The notes beneath the pieces are model-generated. The model did not search any database and was not told the DNA's origin. It saw nothing but the letters and a program-made list of their open reading frames with translations. From assembly GCA_025267735.1 (NCBI GenBank), contig CM046311.1, positions 29,431,399-29,495,398 of the forward strand: DNA of 64,000 bases, written 5' to 3'. The translations under genes were made by a program, and so were the position numbers. This DNA is from Mactra quadrangularis. Taxonomy: Eukaryota; Mollusca; Bivalvia; Venerida; Mactridae. Numbering within the stretch: the stretch's first letter is position 1; each line of letters begins with the position of its first letter. Shown here in pieces: positions 11,213-23,044 of the stretch.

Positions 11213-13803
11213 TACGGAGCATAGAATCACGAGCTCAAGTAGTAGATACCTACTTTTAAAATGCAAATCTATATTTCTGTCCATGTAAGTATGGAATATC
11301 ATTCAATGGTGAGTTGTGAAATAAATTTAAGCAAACTACTTCGCAATATAAACATGATTGTCAGAATAGCGCATGTAGAAGTCATCATCATTTTTTGTTG
11401 TTAAAATAAGATAACGTTACACAATTATGTCAACATGTGTATTTGTCACATACAGACATGTGGACCATTCTTTTCCAAATTGATAAAAACTACAACATAT
11501 GAGGCACAAAATAAAATGTAAATTAGTTTGAAACATGACACTGTATGCTCATACATAATGACATATTTGATGTGCCATGGAGTTACGGAACATAGTAAAA
11601 ATTAGAAAGTCTTGCCAAATCGAACAAAACTGCATTTTAATATCGATTAAACAATACAAATGTATGATTTATTAACAGCACATAGTATTTCCTTATGTTT
11701 TAAACAAAATTTTACTTTAAGTGTTGCCATATTACAAAATTACAATAATACTGAGCTTTGAATATAACAAATGAGACATATGAAATAAGTTTGATGGTAT
11801 AAACCTAACTAAAATGCACTTTTACTGATATGTTCTAGTGTGTATATCATGAAGATATATGAAATATACGACACTGATCGTGATGAACATTATAAATAGT
11901 CAATAAATTAGCTATTTGCGAAAAATTACTACGCTAAGCAGCGTTACGGAACATATGCTAAGCACCACGATGGGAAATGATTATATTAACAACCCATTCG
12001 TTTGGGTTTGACATGATAATTTTTGGTGACAGTGTAGGGCAAATAACTATTATGCAGTAAAATGGGTAATTTTAAATCCGGGGGAATTAAAACTCGAGGA
12101 CGCGATCAGACTAAAACTAGTGAGAAACATTTTTATATTAACAATCACATTTTGGAATAAAATCAAATCCAGAAACATTTTTATACATTTTATGCATAGT
12201 TTAGTTTAAATTTAATTTTGGTGAAACATTGCATTTGATATATACCTAAAATGAAAGAAAACTGTTTTGTCATATGTGTATTTACAAAGTATTTCTAAAA
12301 TTGAACTGGCAAACACTGTGGTATGGCTAAATTTATTTTGTAATATATTTTATTTTCATTAAAATACTGCAATCACTTATTAAAGTATTTACTTGTTTCT
12401 TATCCCATGATAAAAGTTAATAAAGTAAGAATATCATTAAATAATAATAAAAATTATGGTATCTAAAGTTAGCTTAGCAGATGTGGTCTTTAAAGAAATT
12501 TGATAAGATATTCCATCATATTTTATGCGTTCCGAAATTCTTAGCTGTTTTATTCGGATTTTGAATATATGTGTCGTAGGTGCAAGAGACGTTTAAAATT
12601 GTCTTTGTGCAACGCGTCTGATGGGTGCTCATGTTGATATTGGTCTTCAGTGGTGAAGACATTTTTTCGAAGCAATAACTTGAAATTTCAACTGATAACG
12701 CACAAGATAAAATGAAACTTTTGAATGATATCAACATTCTCAAATCTTTAGACATGCTGATTTTTTTAGGTCATTGTTTTAATGTGTAAGAATCATTGTT
12801 AATTCGATTCAGACATTGCCAGTTTGTTAAATATGCTTTATTGTAGTTATGACAATAATTTTGCATAAATTGGTTACACAAATATTGTTTTGTTACAAAT
12901 TTGAAACACATACAGGTGTGTCAAATATGAAAATCTCCACGGACGCAACTATTTTCATCAATTTCCATCATATAAGACTGGACTGGAAAACGTTCAGTTA
13001 GTCTGTTTACGAATTAAAAATACTGTGATAATATTAAATGCATTCAATTTAATTCAATGATCGCATAAATCGTTATTATTACAATCTATGTTCCGTAACA
13101 AGCCCTCTATACTCCGTAACGAAATGAATTTTCATTCTCAATTAAAGAGACATCAACATTTTTTCTTTCCACTTAAAGAGATATGTCAATGAATGTATTT
13201 ATAATTGTAATATTAATACTATGACAGTCATCCATTACACAGATTTCATATTTATCCTTCATCCTATATCTGCACTAAAATATGTTTTCTTACACATGTA
13301 CCGTAATCGTTAGAGCTAAGGCCTAATTTTGCTTTTAACATGATCAAATGATTAAAAGAGTAATATCGAAAACAATAACAGCTTGTTTCTTCCATAAATT
13401 ATATCATGTAGCATGTTAAATACTTGTTACGGAGAATAGTCGTTACGGAATCCCTGTGTTCCGTTAAAGTTTCCCTCAATAATTTTAGAAGTAACAATAA
13501 ATGTACGCGTTACTTGCACTTGATCACACCAATGTACAGTTGCAAACAACAATTCAATGTAAAAACACCTATATTGTCGCTAGCAACTATGGCATGCTCG
13601 TTATGGAAGCATAGTTTCTTAAATGCGACATTTAAAAATTTGAGTTTGGGGTTAATTTGTTCATTCTCATTTGGACAGATAAGTTTCAAACTTTGTTTCC
13701 CACGATATTTGACTCATTGTAGTATTAGTAAACGGTTTAACAATTAACAACAACACCTTTTGGAAATTAATTTAACCATGCAAAAATAGTTACGGTAACA
13801 TAG
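11213..13803. repeat. Region with recurrent GTTACGGAACATAG motif
   Basis: The 14-mer GTTACGGAACATAG or a close variant occurs at 11213, 11582, 11943, 13086 (minus), 13110 (minus, shorter), 13426, 13442 (partial), 13457 (minus, partial) and 13789. The DNA between occurrences is AT-rich and I found no longer shared unit, so it is not a simple tandem array. No coding sequence is supported in this stretch. Confidence 0.6.
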
Positions 13804-14284
13804 AACTGTTTTTGAGACAACCCTAAAAAGTAGAAAATCTTAGAATTTCATATTTGTATTAGTAGATTATCTTTAAAATCATACAATTCACTACCTATAT
13901 ATGGAAAATAAATACATATTACAAGCAATAACAAACCTTAGATTAAGTATTTTTCAAAGCAAATATTAAAAAAAGAGCTGGAGACACGGTCTTTTTCTAC
14001 TTATTGAAGTTTTTGCTTAGCAAATATTTGCCAAAAGGCGTAAGTTTTCAATGTTTCTTTTGTACCACTTTAGTAACAACAATCTAAGTTATCATTTCCA
14101 AATGATTAAAACCATAAGTGTTGTTTCACGTTGTGTATATAGTCGTATATAACCTGGAGACACGTGTTTTTCAAAATGGTTACCATTTCTGGAGAGCGGC
14201 TGTCAACACATTCTTGCTACAGTGTTTTTAAGCACTTTTGATCGTGATTTAGAACTACATGACTGTCATGTGGGTTTTTACACT
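13804..14284. other. Non-coding, no recognised feature
   Basis: AT-rich, no supported element. Confidence 0.4.
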
Positions 14285-14570
14285 AAACACAGTCCGGAAT
14301 ACGTTTGCGAATCCGGAAATCTTGCAAACTTACTTTCTTTATTTTTCATCCGATTAATTTCAAATTTTCAATAAATGTAGATCTACACATGGGCATAACA
14401 CCAGTAAACTTTCATCCAAATATCTTTACTAGAAATATGTTTAATTTCAAGTCAAAAGTCAAAATTCCCATGGGAATCAGCAAATTCCCATGGGAGAATG
14501 GCTCTCCCATGGGAATCCCATTTAAAATGTGGGAATTTTCTCCCATGGGAGAATTCTCCCATTTCTAATT
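14285..14570 (+). mobile_element. Palindrome-array element family D, partial copy
   Basis: Starts acacagtccggaatacgtttgc and matches the end of the full elements at 24768 (reverse) and 61424 (forward) through gtagatctaca.atgggcataac and caagtcaaaagtcaaaattcc, then enters nested cccatggg palindromes. After about 14570 similarity to the full copies stops. The 87-codon frame here is in the repeat and is not a gene. Confidence 0.75.
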
Positions 14571-14679
14571 CCATTAATAAAGGTCACAACAAGGTAAAAA
14601 TACAGATTTGGCATCATACTTATGTTCTAACAAGAATGTGAAAAAAAATATTAAAAAAGTCCAAAAATAAAAAAATCCC

Positions 14680-14850
14680 ATATTTTAGAATGGGAGAATT
14701 CTCCCGTGGGAGAAATCCCATATTTCAGAATGGGAGAATTCTCCCGTGGGAGAAATCCCATATCGTATATGGGAGAATTCTCCCGTGGGAGAAATCCCAT
14801 TTTCAAAATGGGAGAATTCTCCCGTGGGAGAAATCCAATTTTTTTCAATG
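14680..14850. repeat. GGGAGAATTCTCCC palindrome array, 39-40 bp x ~4
   Basis: Units of 39-40 bp each contain the 14-bp perfect palindrome GGGAGAATTCTCCC followed by gtgggagaaatccca. Both strands can therefore fold into many alternative hairpins, and both are open (GEFSRGRNPI-type peptides), which is a repeat artefact. The same words with catggg in place of gtggg occur at 24210-24350 and 61805-61905. Confidence 0.9.
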
Positions 14851-15199
14851 GTAGAATATTCACAGTGAAAAACTATTGCAAAGATATAAGGGAAATTTGA
14901 TATTGGGCTGAAGTTTCAAAAGACGGCTTGTATTTTTTTAAATGATTTTAAAGTCTAAAATAGTAAATGCTTACAGTTGATTCTTTTTCATTTCTTAAAT
15001 AAAGTTTTCATTTAAAAAATACAATACTTAAAATGATTTGTTGGTAGTAAATATATTACATAAATGTAATTTTTTTAACCTGCTTCTATGAATACATTTT
15101 GTAGATGAGCATAATGCAATAACTTGAATACAGACTTCCCTAGATTTTAAGTTTCATAAAAAAAGGAGTAGATAACACTATTATTCTATCACTTATACC
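14851..15199. other. Non-coding spacer before satellite
   Basis: AT-rich unique-looking sequence. Confidence 0.4.
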
Positions 15200-17315
15200 A
15201 CTCATCATTTTAACCTACTAGCCTGACTTCAGGACTAGCATACATTGATACAGGCTTGTAAAATCTACTTGATAAATACAATTGTGCTAGCTGATGATTT
15301 TGCCTTGAACTTTGTAATTAAAAATAGACCTAATGTTTGAAAAAATTTAAGTTGGCAGTCATCAACTTAACCCACAAGCCTGACCCCAGGACTCGCATAC
15401 ATAGATACTGGCTGGTAAAGTCTACATGATTCATACAATACGGCTAGCTAATATTTTTGCCTTAAACTTTATAACATTAATAATGGACCGCGTGCTCAAG
15501 AAAATTAAAGATGGCAGTCATCAACTTAACCAACTAGTCTGACTAGATTACATAGATACAGACTGGTGAAGTCTAGTTGATTCATACAATCAGGCTAGCT
15601 TATATTTTTTCCTATAACTTCATAACATTAATAATGAACCAAGAGCTGGAGAAAATTGAAGATGACAGTCATCAATTCACCAACTAGTCTAACCCTAGGA
15701 CTAGCATACATAGGTACAGGCTTGTGAAATCTTTATGATTCATTCAATCCCGCTAGCTGATAATTTTGCCTTGAACTTCATAGCATTAATAACTCGAGAA
15801 ATTTAAAGATGGCAGTCATCAACTTAACCCACTAGCCTGACCCCAGGACTAGCATTCATAGATAAATGCTTGTGAAATCTACTTGATTCACACAATCAGG
15901 CTAGCTGAAAATTTTGCTTTGAACTTCATAACATAAATAGTAGACCAAGCGCTTGAGAAAATTAAAAAGGGCAGTCATCAACTTAATCCACAAGCCTGAC
16001 CCCAGGACTAGCATACATAGATACAAGCTTGTGAAATCTACTTGATCATACAATCAAGCTAACTAATTATTTTGCCTTGAACTTCATTACATTAATAATG
16101 TATCAAGTGCTCGAGAACAATTAAGATGGCAGTCATCAACTTTACCAACTAGACTGACCCAAAGACTAGCATACACTACACTATGTACATAGATGCAGGC
16201 TAGTGAAATATACTTGATTCATATAATCAGGCTAGCTAATTTTATGCATTGAACTTAACAAAAATTAATAATGGACCCAGTGCTCAAAAACATTTCGGAT
16301 GGCAGTCATCAACCTAACTGACTAGTCTGACGCCAGGACTAGCAATAATTGATACAGGCTTGTGATATCTACTTGATTTATACAATTGAGCTAGCTAAAC
16401 ATTTTGCCCTTAACATCAAAGAAATTATTAATGGACCATCACTCAATAAAATTAAAGCTGGCTGACATCAGCTTAACCCACTAGCCTTACCCCAGGACAA
16501 GCATACATTGATACAGGCTGGTGATATTTACTTAATTTATACAAGTGAGCTAGATAATAATTTTGCCTTTAACTTCAATAAAATTGATAATAGATCAAGT
16601 GCTCGAGAAAATTAAAGCTGGCAGTCATCAACTTAACCCACTAGCGTGACCCCAAGACTAGCATATATATATACAGGTTGTGAAATCTACTTGATTCATA
16701 CAATCAGGATAGGTATTTTATGCCTTGAACTTCACAAAAATTAATAATAGATCAAGTGCATGAGAAAATTTAAGATAGCAGTCATCAACTTAACCCACTA
16801 GCCTGACCCCAGGACTAGCAAACATTGTTAAAGACTTGTGAAGTCTTCTTGAAGCAAACAGTCCGGGCTTGCTTATAATTTTGCCTTGGACTTCAAAAAA
16901 ATTAATTATGGACCAAGTGCTCGAAAACATTTAAGGTGGCAGTCATCAACTAAACCCACTAGCCTGACCCCAGGACTAGCAAACATAGATAAAGGCTTGT
17001 GAGATCTTCTTGAATCATACAATCGGGATAGCTAATAATTTTACCTTGAACTTCAAAAATATTTGTAATGGACCTAGTGCTCAAAAACATTAATAATGGC
17101 AGTCATCAACTTAACCCACTAGCTTGACCTATGCATTAGCGTACATAAATACCGGCTTGTGGAATCTTCTTGATTCATACAATCGGGACAGCTAATGATT
17201 TTACCTTGAACTTCAAAAAAAAATAATAATGGACAAGTGCAAGAGAGTATCTAAGATGGCAGTCATCAACTTAACCCACTAGCTTGACACCAGGACTAGC
17301 CTACATAGATACAGT
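15200..17315 (+). repeat. Satellite, ~159 bp x ~13
   Basis: The marker ggcagtcatcaacttaac recurs at about 15354, 15513, 15664, 15810, 15970, 16126, 16301, 16460, 16619, 16779, 16937, 17097 and 17256; spacing is mostly 156-160 bp. Each unit continues with cccactagcctgacccc, aggactagcatacatagata, caggctagcta and attttgccttgaacttca. The array begins within a unit. Monomers differ by point changes and small indels, so it is not recently homogenised. Similar arrays of about 160 bp occur inside non-autonomous elements of bivalves, but flanking element ends were not identified here. Confidence 0.95.
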
Positions 17316-17640
17316 CATTATTGAAAACCAAATACATATTTTTTCTTAGGTTATTTCACAAGATTAGTCTTCACCTTAACTATAACTAGCCCACTAGTGG
17401 CATGATTATTCTGGCTAGTGCTGGATTTAACTTAAGGCAATGTTTGTAAATATCTCCCTTAAATGTACTAGAATCCTACTAGTTACACAAGTAAGCCAAA
17501 CTTTAGTTTGTAAAGAAATCAATTAAGATCATTAAGATCACCCATCTCTCCTAATCCCAGAAAACAGCAGGGACTATGATTTCTTTCATGCAAATCACTC
17601 CTAAAATCCCTGCTCTGTGGATGTTCCATTTACTCGTCAA
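17316..17640. other. Non-coding spacer after satellite
   Basis: Contains diverged fragments of the satellite words (actagcccactag, about 17385) but no further full unit. Confidence 0.4.
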
Positions 17641-18030
17641 TTCAATCTGATTAATACCTAATCCCAAATTTTCTGCTTGCCTACTCACTATTTTTGATCT
17701 AGCCTTTTTCAAATGAAGGTCACTTTCAGGTGAACGTTTCTCATCATAATATTCATGACGAGATTGTTATGATACATAACTTGTTTACATCGTCTACATC
17801 ATGCAATTTGAAATGGGCTGCCCATTTGCAGACTGTGAATAATACCGCTGTTAAATTAGCATGCAAACCTTGCTCTAAAAATAGAAACTTCGAAATCAAA
17901 ATGTGATTAATAGTCGTCTACATGAAAGCTAAGCATTGATTGGTCTACACAAAGTTCATCTCGACATGACCTTCCACGGAGACAGTAGAGATCATGTACG
18001 ACAACGCTATACAGGATATCTGTTTACGGA
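17641..18030 (+). repeat. Dispersed repeat family B, copy 2
   Basis: Same block order as copies 1 and 3, including the right-hand block tgtacgacaacg … ggatatctgtttacggagat that copy 1 lacks. Non-coding. Confidence 0.7.
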
Positions 18031-21000
18031 GATAGCTTGTCAATTCTAAATGACTGATTATAGCCCATAAACTTTTTGCAGAGTAATATAGCCTATTGAT
18101 GATAAAAACTACACAACCATTAGATCTGTGTTAAAAATAAGGCGAGTGAAGCGAGCTTAAGAACAAAATTGCTCCACAGTTCAAAAAAATACACTGATAT
18201 ACAAGTACATTCCCCCCCCCCCGTGCTTGACCTGCCTATGATTTTTATGTCAACATGCCAGCAGTGTGTGGGAAGATAAAATGCAATATCATATATCTTT
18301 TCCCTACTGTCCACAGCCCTGAGGATGGGATGATAAAACAAAATGCTTCTATTGTCTCAAACAAGAAAAAAATGTTTTATTTAGTGTATATTTTGTTGAG
18401 AGGCCTATGAAGACAATATTTACACTCTTCAGGTGACATTATCACTTTACTTAACTGAATAAAATCAATTTTATCTATATACATATCAGTATACATTTTA
18501 CTTTATTCTAGTTTCATCAGAAAAAATAATTTTAGATAATAGCATAATATAATATTCTGCTAATTTTGTGAGAGAAAATTCTTTTTTTTTCATAATCACA
18601 TATTGGCTAACAGACTAATCATTATACAGTTAATCTAACTTTAAGTTCATAAATATAGTAGGCTTTTAGTTACTAAAATAAGACTAGCATTGCTTTATCT
18701 TTAAAAGATCTACTCTCTGACACTATATATATTACACAGTCTGTATATCTATACATTGTATTTAACAATTAGTCTCAATAGCTTATCTTATCTTAGATCT
18801 GTAGCTATAAATAGACTGTTGAACCTGGGATATCAGCTGGTTGTCATGGTAATAACTTTGACAGCTTCTTCTTTCATTGATTAATTGTCCAGATTTTATT
18901 ATTAGTATTAATTAACAATTCTGTTCAATTTGATATACAGCATTTTAGATTTACACCAAACTTATTTTGAAAAAAAAGCAAAAACAAAATACTAGTTATT
19001 TTATAATAATGTGTATATAAATGATTTATGTAGTTGTAAAAAATCAATAAAAACATGAGACAATGCAAAAAAGAAATTCAATTAATTCTCTAAATCTACT
19101 GAAATTATAATAATTAAGTCATCTATGAGCAATTACTGAATTATCAATGAAAATAAGAAAATACATGAATATATACATTTTAAGAATGTATCTTATTACT
19201 ATTTAAGTTGTCTGCTGTGTAATTTGTATAAAATGCTAAAATTGTATACAGTAACTTTCTGTATTTTTGCTTATCAAATACATGTATTGAAAATAATAAA
19301 CATGTATATTATATACATGAATGTATAATTTTCCTATTAGATTGATAGGTTTTTCCTTCAGCCAAAAAATATAAATGTATCATAATAAACATATTCTAAC
19401 AAAGCAATATCTCTTATCAGATCTTTTCTATGCTAGTCATATATAGTCTGTATCTATATACATGTATATAGTCTATATCAAAGTTTAAATGATGCTTACT
19501 TTTCTATTATTTGGTAGTGGATAATTGCAGAGTGTCTTATACATTTGATTTAGTTGAAAGCCAGAAGATTATTTTACACAAAATACTATCATTATTAGGT
19601 TCATAATGCATTAGTTTATTGATTTGAATGCACTGATCATAAATGTAGTGATAAATTTTGATTTTAGATCTTCTTTTAATGCCTTTAATAGTATATAATA
19701 ATTGTAAAAATGACAATGATTTTCAAATATGTAAACAAATACAAAAAATATGTTTACAAACACTAAAACATAAATAAGAATAATTTTTCAAATAGTGCCC
19801 AACTACTCCATAATTTATAAAGATTCTTTATGGACTCAGATATATGTTTATAGGCCTTCATAATAAACTGCTCTATGAGAACATGTACATGTAATTTGTA
19901 TTTTAGAGTTTTGTAATATAGGATCCCTCCCTGTTCTTAGATATCATCATGATAGTGAAACTATAGACCTCAGCCAATCAGCACCCAGTAAAAACTAACA
20001 CTATTTAATTTATAACAAAACTGTCCCTGTCAATGCAGGAACCCTAGTGTGAATGTTATCTAGTCTGATAAGAGGGTTATATATGTGTAACAAGGTTTAT
20101 ACACAAAAAAATCAGACATTTGGGAAATGATAGAATTAAATTAGGATCTATATAAATATCCTAACTAATTTTAAGAATTTATAATTTTAGGTTTATATAA
20201 AAAGTTTTTAACTTTTAATTTATTTCTTTACTAACTATATTTTTTATATATTCTTTCTTAATAGAATTTAATATTTATTGTTTAAACATATAATGTTATC
20301 AAGTCAATATAAGATATCTTATCAATGTAATCTTAGTTGACAATACCATCTGGCTTTGTCTATTGAAAAACAAAAATCTGTATTGAATGATGTCACAAAA
20401 TAAACATTTACTACATGATTAATTGATAACCCGATGTATCATTCTTCTAAGTTGATTAATTCCATTGGATAATTTTTATTGACCCCCCCAATAAATTTCT
20501 TAAAAAATTAATAATGCAATACTGATTATAGAGAACATATAGATATGATACTTAAAAAGAGAGAAAACTATTAGAATTTGGTGTTGATTAAACTAAAGTC
20601 TATCATAATTTTTTTTATGTTAAATACTTGGAACTTGTTATAAAATATTAAAAAGAACTTAACAAATAATAAAAAAATACAGAAAGAGTTAGGGTTTCAA
20701 AAAACTAAAAAAAAACATAATTGATCATCAGAAATTATTGAACAAGCCTTTTTGATCAATCATCGATTATAATAATCGAAACATTTACTCGCTTTTCATT
20801 TGGGATTTCCGAAAATATATGGCCATACATTGAAATGGTTTAAATGATTTTATTTCATATAATAGAATATTAAAATCATGTATAATAAACTTATCATTTT
20901 TGGTTTAGTGACTGTTTATGTTTAATAATTAAATTAATTTTCCGACATATTCAATACCAAAACAGTATAGAAAAGGGGCTATATATTGTTCAATACTGGC

Positions 21001-21159
21001 AAATTCCATGTTGCTGACCAAGAATATTAACATTGATATCAATAATGTACACTAATTTTAAGAAGTAGTAAAAATGTATCCAACATGTTTTAAGTAAAAA
21101 GAGCTTTATTCCCATAATCTTTCTTAAGTTATATTGATTAATTTAAATTAGAATGTCTT
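18031..21159. other. Very AT-rich stretch, no recognised feature
   Basis: About 3 kb of highly AT-rich DNA with a C run at about 18211-18222 and many tatata/acatgta words. No exon with splice sites, no element ends and no dispersed copy elsewhere in the window were seen. Confidence 0.5.
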
Positions 21160-21298
21160 ATTGTCAGTGTGTTGAAAGTTAACATGGAAAGTTTGTATAA
21201 CAGTAGCTAAGTATGCATAATCAAGGAATCATCTATACTATTATAAAATTGTTCAGGAAATTTTAAAATAATGACCCGGAACTGTCAAGTTTCCTGTA
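21160..21298 (+). mobile_element. Right-end fragment of pogo-like element
   Basis: Matches the last ~150 bp of the 29093-30745 element: gttaacatggaaagtttgt, then aaggaatcatct.tacta, then the terminal repeat tgacccggaactgtc at 21272-21296 with two changes, followed by TA. The left end was not found. Confidence 0.75.
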
Positions 21299-21393
21299 TG
21301 TTCATCATGTTTCATGACTGTTGATGAGTTTCAATTTAAATCATCCTCAATTTTGAGACAAAAAAACACACCAAGAATAGAATTGAAATGATT

Positions 21394-21992
21394 GGGCTAG
21401 AGTGCACTTTACCGGTACCCGCCTACTGCGCATGCGTCAGTATTGACGATTACCGTAAAAAAGTGGGGGTTCGGGGCAGTTGCCCCCGATAAAAGACCAA
21501 AAATATTATAAATAGGGCTGCGGATTGCTGAGCTAGGGATGATCCGATCCGAACCACGATCCATGTGATGGGATTCACGAATTGATTCGTGAACCACAGA
21601 CCACTTATTAATGAAGAAGAATACAGAATTCATGTAATAAAAAGAGTTAATGAAGAGTTACAAGAGTTTTTTACTTCAAGCAAAACCATGTTCTCCTCAC
21701 ATGTCTATTACTAGACGTTTTATGGCCATTTTTAGTGATAACATTTTGTTTAAATGTTTATCAATCAAACTTTGACACAATATTGTTCTGTCCCTACAAA
21801 ACTGTAAGTTTTCATTAGAAGTGCTGCTTGTTTTCAGTTGTAATTAAGCTGAAAATGTTGCTTATTTTTCCCCAACATAGTCGCAGCCCTAATCATGAAA
21901 TTAAAATAAGATTCTAATCAACCAGGGTTAGGGTTAGGGTTATATTTCTGCGCGTGGGGACTTACTTTGTACCGGTAAAGTGCAGTAGCCCC
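21394..21992. mobile_element. TIR element (MITE), ~600 bp
   Basis: Left end gggctagagtgcactttacc and right end gtaccggtaaagtgcagtag are near-perfect inverted repeats of about 24 bp. AATGAT flanks both sides (21387-21392 and 21994-21999), compatible with an imperfect 8-bp duplication. The interior holds gggggttcggggcagttgcc, a gattcacgaattgattcgtg palindrome and gggttagggttaggg near 21925. No transposase, so non-autonomous. Confidence 0.78.
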
Positions 21993-22255
21993 TAATGATC
22001 TGACATTAAACTATTTAAATATAATAATTAATTTACCTTTATGGTCCGGTCAGGTTTCGCTCTATCATATGTTAACTGTATCCTGTAAGTTGTAACAGTA
22101 AGGCTTATTTCTTAGTCTTTATAATTTGCAGATAACATTGGCTTCACCCATAGATCTCGACAGGTGCACTAGGATAATCATTACAATGCATCATGTCTGG
22201 TCTATGAATTTCACCAAGATATTTCAGATCATTCCTGATTTCACATAGCTTATTT

Positions 22256-22583
22256 GTCATAACGGGGACACATCTAGTTTAGCGGATCCCGGAAGTAAAT
22301 ATAAATATGCGTGCGCAGCGTTCTGTTTCTATGAGCAGACGCGCGAAGATAAATGCGGCTTATTTTCTGTTATTATGGGGGCTGCCGCCCCCACACCCCC
22401 GCTGATATTAAAAATGGATAACAAAAAAGCATTTTTAAATAATTATTACAAATAATTCATTCAAATAATGGATAAAAAACTGCATCGGTAAAAACAAAAT
22501 GGCGTCCAAAATTTGTAAACAACGCAACGTCCGAGCATGCGCAATAGCGGGGTCCGCTAAACTAGAATCTATCCGTCATAACG
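22256..22583. mobile_element. TIR element with 9-bp target duplication
   Basis: The 310-bp element at 22265-22574 has ends tctagtttagcggatccc and ggggtccgctaaactaga (17 of 18 complementary), extending imperfectly to ggggaca / ctatcc. The identical 9-mer GTCATAACG flanks it at 22256-22264 and 22575-22583. A 9-bp duplication is typical of Mutator-like (MULE) elements. Inside are gggggctgccgcccccac and two gcatgcgc-type words. No coding capacity. Confidence 0.88.
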
Positions 22584-23044
22584 TTGTCCATGTAAACAAC
22601 TGTTTGTATCCATTTTTAACTTTGACAGTTCGACACACATAATTCCGTTAGTTTAAATCAGTAAAATGTATCTTAATTCACATTTCTGCCAAGTTTCAGT
22701 AATTTATTCCAAATATTTATTGTGATATAAACGATTTTCAAGCGAGAAATGTCACACGTTGAACAACTTTTTGATACTGTTTCCGGTTCGTTGCTAATAA
22801 CAACGCTCATTCTATTAGACGGATCTACATTTTTAATCTACGGACATTTTAGTACTAAACTGATTTCACCCATTATAACTTAAGGATATAAACATTTTAA
22901 ATCATCCATACAATATTATCATAATATTTATTTATGTATTTTTAGTATATTTTGTTGTTTAATGTGCCGTTTTTGCCGTTTTTACTTTTGCGAAATAGTG
23001 CGCAGTGCTGATGCATTATGGGACCGTTAGCGCGACTTCATAGC
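22584..23044. other. Non-coding, no recognised feature
   Basis: No element ends or exon supported. Confidence 0.4.

Noticed and set aside
14651..14900. Paired ORFs with GEFSRGRNPI-like repeats
   Set aside because: Translation of self-complementary palindrome units; both strands give near-identical peptides.
15200..17315. CRISPR-like regular repeats
   Set aside because: The repeat has no constant short repeat plus unique spacers; whole 159-bp units are related. The context is eukaryotic.
21920..21945. Telomere or chromosome end
   Set aside because: Fewer than three TTAGGG units, located inside a TIR element with ordinary sequence on both sides.
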